Below are positions 1 to 5,788 of a stretch of DNA of 6,523 nucleotides, piece after piece. The notes under the pieces are model-generated. The model was not told the DNA's origin, did not search any database, and saw only the letters and a program-made list of their open reading frames with translations. Numbering within the stretch: position 1 is the stretch's first letter; each line of letters starts with the position of its first letter. Source of the DNA: CAVZLD01 sp964522605 (GTDB lineage Bacteria; Planctomycetota; Planctomycetia; Pirellulales; Pirellulaceae); the NCBI GenBank assembly GCA_964522605.1, contig CAZFWV010000379.1, positions 1-6,523 of the forward strand, in the 5' to 3' direction. A program made the translations under genes and the position numbers.

Positions 1-54
1 TTCTAAGTCGAATTCCTAGAACGGATTTCAACACCAGCCACGCAGTCGGAACGG

Positions 55-71
55 AATCACGCTTGGTGATT
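55..71 (-). terminator. Hairpin at the end of the oxidoreductase gene, possible terminator
   Basis: A perfect 6-base inverted repeat, AATCAC and GTGATT around a 5-base loop, starts inside the stop codon on the minus strand. No clear run of T follows (the next bases are CCGTTCC), so it is a weak intrinsic terminator at best. It may instead protect the 3' end, or be chance. Confidence 0.3.
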
Positions 72-1411
72 TACAGCGTCCACGGTGCTCGATACGGTCG
101 CTGCAACATCTGGTTGGCTTCGTCGTCGTCGAGAAAGCATTCACGCTGCGGATCCCAGTTCAGCTTTCGGCCTAGTCGCATTGCGATATTGCCGCAGTGG
201 CAAATCGACGCCGTTCGATGACCGACTTCCACCGGTTCAATCGGTTCCTCGCGACTCTTGACGCAATCCAAGAAGTTTCGGTAGTGATTGTCACTGACCG
301 GCAAATGGATCTCGTCGGGGGCAATCGTGGAATCGAGAATCTCTTCGGAGGAAGCCTCGATCTTGTTATACGTGTACTGGATCCAGCCGTCAGTGCCTTC
401 AAAACGCGCTCCGAATCCCGGTTCTTGCGTCCGACAGACGAATTCCACTCCGTTGGCATAGCGGGCGCGAAAATTCGTTTCCATGGCCGTCGAATAGAGG
501 TGACCTGAGGGCGGCCAAACCGAACCCTGATCCTCGAATTCCACTGGGCCCGTGTCATCGGTTCCCAGTGCCCACTGAACGATGTCGGTGGAATGGGCGC
601 CCGTATTCGTTACCTGGCCGCCGGAATAGTCCAGGTGAAAGCGAAAGCGGTACAGACAGCGATCCTCGTGATACGGAGCATCGGGTGCGGGACCGAGCCA
701 GAAACCGTAGTCAAATCCATCGGGGACCGGCATCGGTTCCCATCCTGGACCCGGCCCCGGTCCGCTTCCGTTGATGATCGAAACCACCCGCTGCACCTTT
801 CCGATGCGGCCATTTCGTACCAGCTCACAGGCCCGCCGGACGACCGAGTTAGATCGATACTGACTGCCGGTTTGCAGAATGCGGTTGTACTGCCGTACGG
901 CTTGGATCATCTGTTTTCCGTCATCAATGGTCAACGAGAGCGGTTTCTGGCAATACACATCCTTCCCCGCGCGGCAGGCCATCACCGTGACGAGCGCGTG
1001 CCAGTGATCGGGCAGAACGACCATCACGACATCTACGTCATCGCGGGCCAGCACGTCGCGGAAGTCGTGGTAGGCTTCACATCCACGAAACGAACCGGAT
1101 CGCGTCGGCTCGGCATAATATGCCTCAACCTGTTGCCGTACCGGTTCCCGCCCTAAAAAATGCTCCGGCAAGGCATACCCGTGGCTCCCGCGATTCACGT
1201 CGCAGACTGCGACCACTTGAACATCTGCGAAGCGCAACATCGCGGGCAAATCCACGCGACTCTGATTGCCCGCTCCAATCAAGGCGACGTTCAAGCGATT
1301 GCTTGGGGCTGTGGCCCCGAATACGGACGCAGGAACAATTGTGGGAACGAGCAGGCTGCCCGCCGTAGTAGCAAGAAACTGACGTCGACCGAGTTTGTCC
1401 CTTCGTGCCAT
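71..1411 (-). CDS. Tat-exported Gfo/Idh/MocA family oxidoreductase
   Basis: Predicted NAD(P)-dependent sugar or polyol dehydrogenase of the Gfo/Idh/MocA superfamily, 446 residues, probably acting outside the cytoplasm. Residues 8-18 (GRRQFLATTAG) plus the following hydrophobic stretch form a twin-arginine signal, consistent with export of a folded cofactor-loaded enzyme. The Rossmann fold starts at about residue 40 with the dinucleotide loop GAGNQS (46-51). The family's EKP motif appears as QKP (155-157), keeping the lysine. The C-terminal substrate domain has GGQVTNTGAH (264-273), whose histidine is at the usual catalytic region, and the end RPYRAPWTL resembles planctomycete paralogues. The ATG at 1411 is chosen because GGGAG lies 8 bases upstream and it puts the Tat signal at the N-terminus; the reading frame extends to a TTG at 1549, but the extra 46 residues look non-coding. 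The substrate cannot be told from sequence, since this superfamily is large and functionally mixed. Confidence 0.93.
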   Translation of the reverse strand: MARRDKLGRRQFLATTAGSLLVPTIVPASVFGATAPSNRLNVALIGAGNQSRVDLPAMLRFADVQVVAVCDVNRGSHGYALPEHFLGREPVRQQVEAYYAEPTRSGSFRGCEAYHDFRDVLARDDVDVVMVVLPDHWHALVTVMACRAGKDVYCQKPLSLTIDDGKQMIQAVRQYNRILQTGSQYRSNSVVRRACELVRNGRIGKVQRVVSIINGSGPGPGPGWEPMPVPDGFDYGFWLGPAPDAPYHEDRCLYRFRFHLDYSGGQVTNTGAHSTDIVQWALGTDDTGPVEFEDQGSVWPPSGHLYSTAMETNFRARYANGVEFVCRTQEPGFGARFEGTDGWIQYTYNKIEASSEEILDSTIAPDEIHLPVSDNHYRNFLDCVKSREEPIEPVEVGHRTASICHCGNIAMRLGRKLNWDPQRECFLDDDEANQMLQRPYRAPWTL

Positions 1412-1419
1412 CTGGCTGA

Positions 1420-1424
1420 CTCCC
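1420..1424 (-). promoter_or_regulatory. Ribosome binding site of the oxidoreductase
   Basis: On the minus strand this reads GGGAG and lies 8 bases before the ATG at 1411. It decides the start of the oxidoreductase in favour of the ATG immediately before the Tat signal, over the TTG at 1549. Confidence 0.7.
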
Positions 1425-1520
1425 GTGTTTGTCGCCTTGTTTTCGTTCGAGCACGAGTCGTCGTCAGCCGGATTCGCGACGCTGGATCCGCGAACCGAGA
1501 CCCACGACAAACCGCTTTCT

Positions 1521-1549
1521 ATTGTCGAACATTCGCGTCGGATCCTCAA
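1521..1549 (-). promoter_or_regulatory. Candidate sigma70-type promoter of the oxidoreductase
   Basis: Read on the minus strand, TTGAGG (1549-1544) and GACAAT (1526-1521) are separated by exactly 17 bases; each matches the -35 and -10 consensus at 4 of 6 positions. It sits about 110 bases upstream of the ATG at 1411. Such matches occur by chance and planctomycete promoters are poorly defined, so this is only a candidate. Confidence 0.28.
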
Positions 1550-1671
1550 CTGCGCACTCGGACCGATTCGCAGTTAGCGTGCACGTCAGCCCTTGCAGCT
1601 TTGGATCGTCGTCAAGAACATTGAAGAGAGGATCTGGAGGTTGTGCAAGAACCCACAAGACCCGACTTTGC

Positions 1672-1678
1672 ATTGACG
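1672..1678. repeat. Left copy of ATTGACG direct repeat flanking the palindrome
   Basis: ATTGACG occurs here, 2 bases outside the palindrome, and again at 1775-1781 on the other side. The pair has the arrangement of a 7-base target-site duplication from insertion of the element, though chance is possible for a 7-base match. Confidence 0.4.
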
Positions 1679-1680
1679 TA

Positions 1681-1773
1681 GAAGAGGAAACCACGGATTT
1701 GACGGACGAAACGGATCTCCACGGATCTGTCCGTGCCCATCCGCATGCTCCGTCGAATTCGTGGTTTCTCTTC
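1681..1773. repeat. Nested palindromic intergenic element (MITE- or REP-like)
   Basis: The 93 bases fold back on themselves almost completely. The outer stem pairs 1681-1706 with 1749-1773: 25 pairs, 23 of them Watson-Crick and two G-T wobbles (1696/1759, 1700/1755), with one unpaired G at 1687. After a symmetric 5-by-5 internal loop, CGGAT (1712-1716) pairs with ATCCG (1739-1743). After a 3-by-3 internal loop, CACGGA (1720-1725) pairs perfectly with TCCGTG (1730-1735) around the tetraloop TCTG. The left arm carries ACGGAT, ACGGAC, ACGGAT and ACGGAT starting at 1693, 1702, 1711 and 1721, about every 9-10 bases. I recall similar iterated ACGGAT intergenic sequences from other environmental bacteria, from memory only. 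No transposase is encoded, so any mobility would need to be supplied elsewhere. It could also act as an RNA hairpin in a transcript from either strand. Confidence 0.75.
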
Positions 1774-1774
1774 G

Positions 1775-1781
1775 ATTGACG
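1775..1781. repeat. Right copy of ATTGACG direct repeat flanking the palindrome
   Basis: Identical to ATTGACG at 1672-1678, and only 1 base beyond the right end of the palindrome. If it is a target-site duplication, the inserted unit would be 1679-1774 (96 bases). Confidence 0.4.
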
Positions 1782-1822
1782 GCATCGATCGACTTCCGCG
1801 TACAACGAGTGTGTAATCAGGG

Positions 1823-1865
1823 CTGAGTTGGGCCCGTCTCGTCGGGGCTTCTCAGTTGTCGGGCC
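1823..1865 (-). terminator. Overlapping inverted repeats downstream of the permease, possible terminator
   Basis: CTGAG (1823-1827) can pair with CTCAG (1851-1855), enclosing a GCCC/GGGC pair (1832-1835 with 1845-1848). A second perfect repeat, GGCCCG (1831-1836) with CGGGCC (1860-1865), crosses the first. There is no T run after the structure on the minus strand, so intrinsic termination is uncertain. Its place about 50-100 bases after the permease stop suits an operon 3' end. Confidence 0.3.
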
Positions 1866-1881
1866 ACTTTGTTTGACGCGG

Positions 1882-1897
1882 AGTGTCTGCTGACACT
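1882..1897 (-). terminator. Short hairpin just after the permease stop
   Basis: AGTGTC and GACACT form a perfect 6-base stem with a 4-base loop, about 20 bases past the permease stop codon. No T run follows on either strand, so it is more likely a 3'-end structure than a classical terminator, and it may be chance. Confidence 0.25.
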
Positions 1898-1916
1898 TGG
1901 GTGACGTCGAACACTT

Positions 1917-3263
1917 CTATGGTCCGCGGAGGGCTTGAATCGGATCGAGTCGGGCGGCGCGGCTGGCGGGATAGAGTCCGCTAAGAACACTGGCGATAAC
2001 CGAATAGCTTACGGCTCCGGCCAGCAGCCAAAGGGGGAAGCGAAAGAAAACCAACGGAGCGTCAACGTCGAGACTCGATAAGTACAGTCCGACGCCCCAT
2101 TGGATGATCGCTGCGACCGCGCGGGCCAACAGCAAGCCACCCAGTCCACCGCACAATCCGACAACGGCCGCTTCCGTCAGAAACAACAGCCGCACGTCTC
2201 CGTCAGAAGCTCCGATCGCTTTGTACAACCCAATTTCCGATTTCCGTTCGATCACGGCCATCAGTTGCGTGTTGAGAATTCCCAATCCAGCGACGACAAG
2301 GGCTACGGTTCCCACGGAAGTCAGAAGCAGCTTCAGGAAGATAAAGAACGTCCGCATCTCCTCGATTTGGGTGACCATTGCCCGGGTTTCCAGCCCGAGT
2401 TGTCGAATGGATTCCTCCACGCGCGCAACTTGGTCCGGGTGTTCGACGCGCACCGTCACACGCCGGTAGGTACCGGCGATGCCCGCTTGATTGGAGCGAA
2501 GTTGCTGCAATTGCGTTTCCGCCAGAATGCCCGGCAGATTTCGCATCATGTCGACGGGCAGAAGGAGTGCGTGGTCGCCGAAAGCACCGGGCATTCCCGG
2601 CACCTGAAAGACACCGACGATCTTTGCCTCGATGCGTTCCTTCTGGTACGAGAATTCGTTCGCATCCTCGCTGGTCAAACCGCCCGCCTGGATCTCAATC
2701 ATCTGACCCACGGCCTGTTCTGGCGAATCGAATTCCAGACGGCTCGCAAGCTTCTCCGCGATGATCGCCTCGGGCTTGTCGTCCAACGAAAAAAAGTTTC
2801 CGGCTTGGATCAAATCACCGAAGACGGAGATTAACGATACTTCGCGCGGTACACCGATCGCTTGGACTCGTTGCGTCGTGTCGCCATGTTTCACCTCTAT
2901 CTCGCTCAAGCGAAGGTCTGGGCAAGCGTAGTCGACGCCGTCGATCGCTTCGAGCTGCTTCAGCATGGCGTCGTCGAGGATCGGCTTTTGCGTCGAGTCA
3001 TCGGCGCCCGCATCGGCCTCTTCTTTCTTTGTTTCGTCCTGTTCACTGGAATCCTCCTGCGAGCCGGGGCGAACCTCGATGTTGTGAAGCAGTCCGAGTT
3101 GGCGAAAAGGAGTTTCGACTTGTTGCTGCAACCCCAGGACAAAGCCGACCATACAGACAATCGAGCCACTCGCGATCACCACGCCCAACATTGTCAGCGC
3201 CGTGCGCAGCCGGGATCTTCCCATGTTCTCCCAGGCTTGTCGAACTAGCTGCCATGCCCTCAT
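1917..3263 (-). CDS. MacB/FtsX-type ABC transporter permease
   Basis: Inner-membrane permease of the MacB/LolC/FtsX group (type VII ABC systems), 448 residues. These proteins pass ATP-driven movement to a periplasmic domain instead of moving substrate through a channel. The topology is typical: an N-terminal helix at about 21-45 preceded by a basic segment (RSRLR), a large extracytoplasmic domain at about 46-304, then three helices at about 305-335, 361-388 and 408-430. The conserved FtsX-domain segment ERKSEIGLYKAIGAS (339-353) follows the second helix, and the tail PASRAARLDPIQALR (432-446) is characteristic. An acidic, low-complexity stretch at about 68-92 interrupts the start of the periplasmic domain. 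The ATG overlaps the stop of the upstream ATPase gene by 4 bases (ATGA), indicating coupled translation and one complex. The two would assemble as homodimers of each subunit. Substrate unknown: lipoprotein release, export of a small molecule or peptide, or control of an envelope enzyme are all possible. Confidence 0.92.
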   Translation of the reverse strand: MRAWQLVRQAWENMGRSRLRTALTMLGVVIASGSIVCMVGFVLGLQQQVETPFRQLGLLHNIEVRPGSQEDSSEQDETKKEEADAGADDSTQKPILDDAMLKQLEAIDGVDYACPDLRLSEIEVKHGDTTQRVQAIGVPREVSLISVFGDLIQAGNFFSLDDKPEAIIAEKLASRLEFDSPEQAVGQMIEIQAGGLTSEDANEFSYQKERIEAKIVGVFQVPGMPGAFGDHALLLPVDMMRNLPGILAETQLQQLRSNQAGIAGTYRRVTVRVEHPDQVARVEESIRQLGLETRAMVTQIEEMRTFFIFLKLLLTSVGTVALVVAGLGILNTQLMAVIERKSEIGLYKAIGASDGDVRLLFLTEAAVVGLCGGLGGLLLARAVAAIIQWGVGLYLSSLDVDAPLVFFRFPLWLLAGAVSYSVIASVLSGLYPASRAARLDPIQALRGP

Positions 3264-3973
3264 GATGCTCGTTCCGTGGGAGTCAAGAGTCGGCCGTCGC
3301 GCAGTCGGACTTTGCGGTCACAGTAACGCGAGATTAATTCTTCGTCGTGGGTGACCAGAATGACGGTGGTTCCGATCGAACGATTGATGTCGCGGATCAA
3401 TTCCATCAGATCGGCCGCGGTGGCCTGGTCCAGGTTGCCGGTCGGTTCGTCGGCCAGAAGAAGGCGAGGTTGGTGCGCGATCGCTCGTGCCACCGCAACC
3501 CGCTGCTGCTCGCCTCCGCTCAGTTGTCCCGGTCGATGTCCGGCTCGCGACGCCAATCCGACCCGATCGAGGGCGCGAGTGGCAAATTCCAGCCGCTGTT
3601 CGCCGTAGATGCCTTGCAGGGTGAGGGCCAGGGTGACGTTGCGCAGTGCGGTCAGGTGGGGAAGGAGATAAAACGATTGAAAAACGAAGCCAACGACTTC
3701 CCGGCGAAACAGCGATCGGTCGTAATTCGAAAGCTGATTGAGTTGATGACCGGCGACGACGAGATCCCCTTCGGTCGGTGTGTCCAGTCCGCCCAACAGA
3801 TGGAGTAGTGTCGACTTGCCCGAGCCGCTCACGCCCACGACGGCCAGGAACTCGCCGCTGGCGACGTCCAGGTCGACCGATTCGAGCGCGGTGACCTCAC
3901 TCTGCCCGACACGATACTTGCGCGCCAGATTGCGGACAGAAACATCAGCGGCAGGGAAAACTCGTTCGGTCAA
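3260..3973 (-). CDS. ABC transporter ATP-binding protein, LolD/MacB type
   Basis: Cytoplasmic ATPase subunit, 237 residues, that powers the permease encoded directly after it. All nucleotide-binding motifs are present and intact: Walker A GVSGSGKST (47-55), Q-loop glutamine at 99 (VFQSFYLLPHLTA), signature LSGGEQQ (151-157), Walker B LLLADEP with catalytic Glu176, D-loop after GNLD, and the switch histidine His209 (THD). The spacing and the wording ADEPTGNLD match the LolD/MacB/FtsE subfamily. The start is a TTG whose last two bases lie in the TGA stop of the HEAT-repeat gene (TTGA overlap). No ATG or GTG occurs in frame before the conserved domain, so the TTG is the only reasonable start. 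No strong ribosome binding site is visible, only GGAAAA about 12 bases upstream, which suggests translation depends on ribosomes finishing the HEAT gene. LolD, MacB and FtsE cannot be told apart from the ATPase alone, hence no symbol. Confidence 0.94.
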   Translation of the reverse strand: MTERVFPAADVSVRNLARKYRVGQSEVTALESVDLDVASGEFLAVVGVSGSGKSTLLHLLGGLDTPTEGDLVVAGHQLNQLSNYDRSLFRREVVGFVFQSFYLLPHLTALRNVTLALTLQGIYGEQRLEFATRALDRVGLASRAGHRPGQLSGGEQQRVAVARAIAHQPRLLLADEPTGNLDQATAADLMELIRDINRSIGTTVILVTHDEELISRYCDRKVRLRDGRLLTPTERAS

Positions 3974-5742
3974 CTGCCAATTTTTTCCAGTGCCTCTTTC
4001 GCGGCATTGCGGACGTGTTCGTCTTCATCCTGGAGAGCCTGTCGCAGTGAGATGCCCGCCGGCTTGGCCAGTGCTCCGATTTCTCCCAACGACCGAATCG
4101 CCTCGACACGCACTTCCGTCCGCTCATCCTGCAGCGCGCCCATGAGCAGTGGTACGGCGACGTGCTGGATCGACCGATCTTGAGGCATGATCTTCAGCAG
4201 CGCCCATACACTGGCCAAACGCTGAAACTCATCGGTGGCGCTCAGCAGTTGACGCAACTTGGGGACGGCGGATTGAGCTGCAGGGCCGATTCTGCCAAGC
4301 GCGTAACAGGCACTGTTTCGCACCAGGTTCTCATCGGAATCGAGAGCGGCAATCAGTGCGGGAACCGCGGGAGCCGCGGCGGGACCGATGGCGCCGAGGG
4401 CGAAATGGATCTCGGCTTGCGTTGTCGGATCATCCTGGGACGCCTTCCAGGCCTGCAGGAGTGCAGGAACGGCTTCTTCGGCGTCCGGTCCGAGTAGCGT
4501 GGCCACGCGAATCGCGTAACTGCGCGTGGACTCATTCTCCAACCCACGGATGACGCCGGGCACCGCCGCCTTGCCTTTGGACGCAAGCGCCGACATGACT
4601 TCGCCGATGACTTCCGGCTTCGCATCCTGCATCGCTTCGGCAAATGCCTGGATCACTTCCGGTCGCGGTCCTTCTGCCGGCGCTTCGAGCTCGGCCAACG
4701 TCCGAATCATCAACTGTCGGATGTTGTGATCGTCCGACTTCAATGCCTCCAGCAAGACCTTCAACGATTTCGCTTTGATTTCTGCGTCGGGCGAGATCTT
4801 TAGCAGGCTGCGAGCGCTGATGGCCTTGAGCCCGAGATCCTCCGATGCCAACAGCTTGGTCAATTCGGGGGTGGCAACATCGGGGTCCCCGATTTCGCCG
4901 AGGGCGAACGCGGCTGCATACTTGACGCTCTCGAACGTCTCCTGCTCCAGCAACTCGACGATGGCCGGCACCGCCGATTTCGCACCTTCGCCGATTTGTC
5001 CGAGCGCTACGATTGCCTGCATCCGGCACTCTGGGTCGTCGTGTTTGATGACCTCAACCAGGTCAGGGGTCAATTCCGCGGCATCGGGGCCGATTTCGCT
5101 GGCGACGAGCGCTGCCCAATAGGCGGTGCTGGGATTACGCAGCGCCTCGCGCAGCGCCGGTACGGCCTCTTTCCCCAGCTCGGCTAACGTCATCATTGCA
5201 GGAATGACGACCTGGGGCTCGGCATCCTCCAGGGTCTTCGCCCAGATCGGCAGCGTGACTTCTGTTGGTGGTTTGATGGCCCGCAACGCATCGCGAACCT
5301 CGCGTCGCACGATGGCCTCTGGATCCAGCGAGGCGTGGATCAGGGCATCGAGTGCGTCCTGATCTTTGCTACCGATCTTGCCGAGTGCGTAGGCTGCTTT
5401 GGCTCGCACCTCGGGATCATCATCCTTCAGCCGCTCGACGAGCGCCTTGATGGCAGCTTCATCTTCCGGCGACGCGTTGGCCAACGCCAATACGGCTGCT
5501 CCGCGTACGGCCGCATCCGACGAGCCGAGCGTCTCGACGAGATCCGGCAAGGCCGGCCGCGCAGCGGCACCCAAGGTGCTGAGGATCCGTGCAGCTTCGA
5601 TTTGCACCGCGCTGTCGGAGCTGTTCAGTTGTTCCAGAAGTTGTTTCACGTCCGGATCTTGAGCCATTGCGCTGGTTGAGAGGCAACAGAGGCTCAACAA
5701 CGCCCCGGCGGTCCATCGGAAAGAGAACAAGACACGAGGCAT
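3970..5742 (-). CDS. Exported all-HEAT-repeat protein
   Basis: Secreted alpha-solenoid scaffold of 590 residues, with no recognisable enzyme domain. A signal peptide occupies residues 1-27 (hydrophobic core TAGALLSLCCLSTSA, likely cleavage AMA before QDPD). Two cysteines at 19-20 do not make a convincing lipobox. From about residue 31 to the end, some 17 helical repeats of about 30-37 residues follow one another, each like VPALxxALxDxDxxVRxxAxxALGxIGxxA. The closest matches to consensus are at the N-terminal third and near the C-terminus; the middle (about 290-390) is more divergent. Such HEAT/PBS-type solenoids generally bind proteins, here on the extracytoplasmic side. The ATG at 5742 is preferred because GGAG lies 9 bases upstream and the signal peptide follows at once; a TTG at 5799 and an ATG at 5769 would put 19 or 9 extra residues in front of it. 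The stop overlaps the ATPase start. Partnership with the ABC permease's periplasmic domain is inferred from context alone. Confidence 0.88.
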   Translation of the reverse strand: MPRVLFSFRWTAGALLSLCCLSTSAMAQDPDVKQLLEQLNSSDSAVQIEAARILSTLGAAARPALPDLVETLGSSDAAVRGAAVLALANASPEDEAAIKALVERLKDDDPEVRAKAAYALGKIGSKDQDALDALIHASLDPEAIVRREVRDALRAIKPPTEVTLPIWAKTLEDAEPQVVIPAMMTLAELGKEAVPALREALRNPSTAYWAALVASEIGPDAAELTPDLVEVIKHDDPECRMQAIVALGQIGEGAKSAVPAIVELLEQETFESVKYAAAFALGEIGDPDVATPELTKLLASEDLGLKAISARSLLKISPDAEIKAKSLKVLLEALKSDDHNIRQLMIRTLAELEAPAEGPRPEVIQAFAEAMQDAKPEVIGEVMSALASKGKAAVPGVIRGLENESTRSYAIRVATLLGPDAEEAVPALLQAWKASQDDPTTQAEIHFALGAIGPAAAPAVPALIAALDSDENLVRNSACYALGRIGPAAQSAVPKLRQLLSATDEFQRLASVWALLKIMPQDRSIQHVAVPLLMGALQDERTEVRVEAIRSLGEIGALAKPAGISLRQALQDEDEHVRNAAKEALEKIGS

Positions 5743-5751
5743 ACGATCGAT

Positions 5752-5755
5752 CTCC
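5752..5755 (-). promoter_or_regulatory. Ribosome binding site of the HEAT-repeat gene
   Basis: Reads GGAG on the minus strand, 9 bases before the ATG at 5742. It supports the start that places the signal peptide at the N-terminus, over the upstream alternatives at 5769 and 5799. Confidence 0.6.
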
Positions 5756-5788
5756 ACTTGCACGAACATTGCTCTCGCACGGCCGCTG

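Larger units (their letters stand above)
1412..1916. other. 505-base intergenic region
   Basis: No gene is supported between the permease stop and the oxidoreductase start. Open frames exist here on both strands, up to about 115 codons, but they run through the palindromic repeat or overlap each other, lack a good ribosome binding site and show no recognisable domain. The region holds hairpins near the permease end (1823-1865 and 1882-1897), the nested palindromic element (1681-1773) with its flanking direct repeats, and a candidate promoter at 1521-1549. Nothing recognisable was seen in 1550-1671. Confidence 0.7.

Noticed and set aside
593..1156. Open reading frame of 187 codons on the plus strand
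   Set aside because: It lies fully antisense to the well-supported oxidoreductase and its translation has no recognisable domain; a typical shadow frame in GC-rich DNA.
1412..1549. Longer N-terminus of the oxidoreductase from a TTG at 1549
   Set aside because: It would place 46 unrelated residues before the Tat signal; the ATG at 1411 has a good GGGAG 8 bases upstream.
1681..1773. CRISPR-like array from the repeated ACGGAT units
   Set aside because: The units are 6 bases long with 3-4 base gaps and form part of a palindrome; there are no repeats of CRISPR length, no spacers and no cas genes.
1464..1805. Possible small gene of 113 codons on the minus strand in the intergenic region
   Set aside because: Its N-terminal part is translated palindromic repeat (SVSSVKSVVS-like), no ribosome binding site or domain is evident, and it overlaps the upstream extension of the oxidoreductase frame. 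The part encoding FNVLDDDPKLQG looks somewhat protein-like, but I cannot support it.
2100..2834. Open reading frame of 244 codons on the plus strand
   Set aside because: It is antisense to the permease gene, and its Gln/His/Arg/Asp-rich translation looks like a complement-strand artefact.
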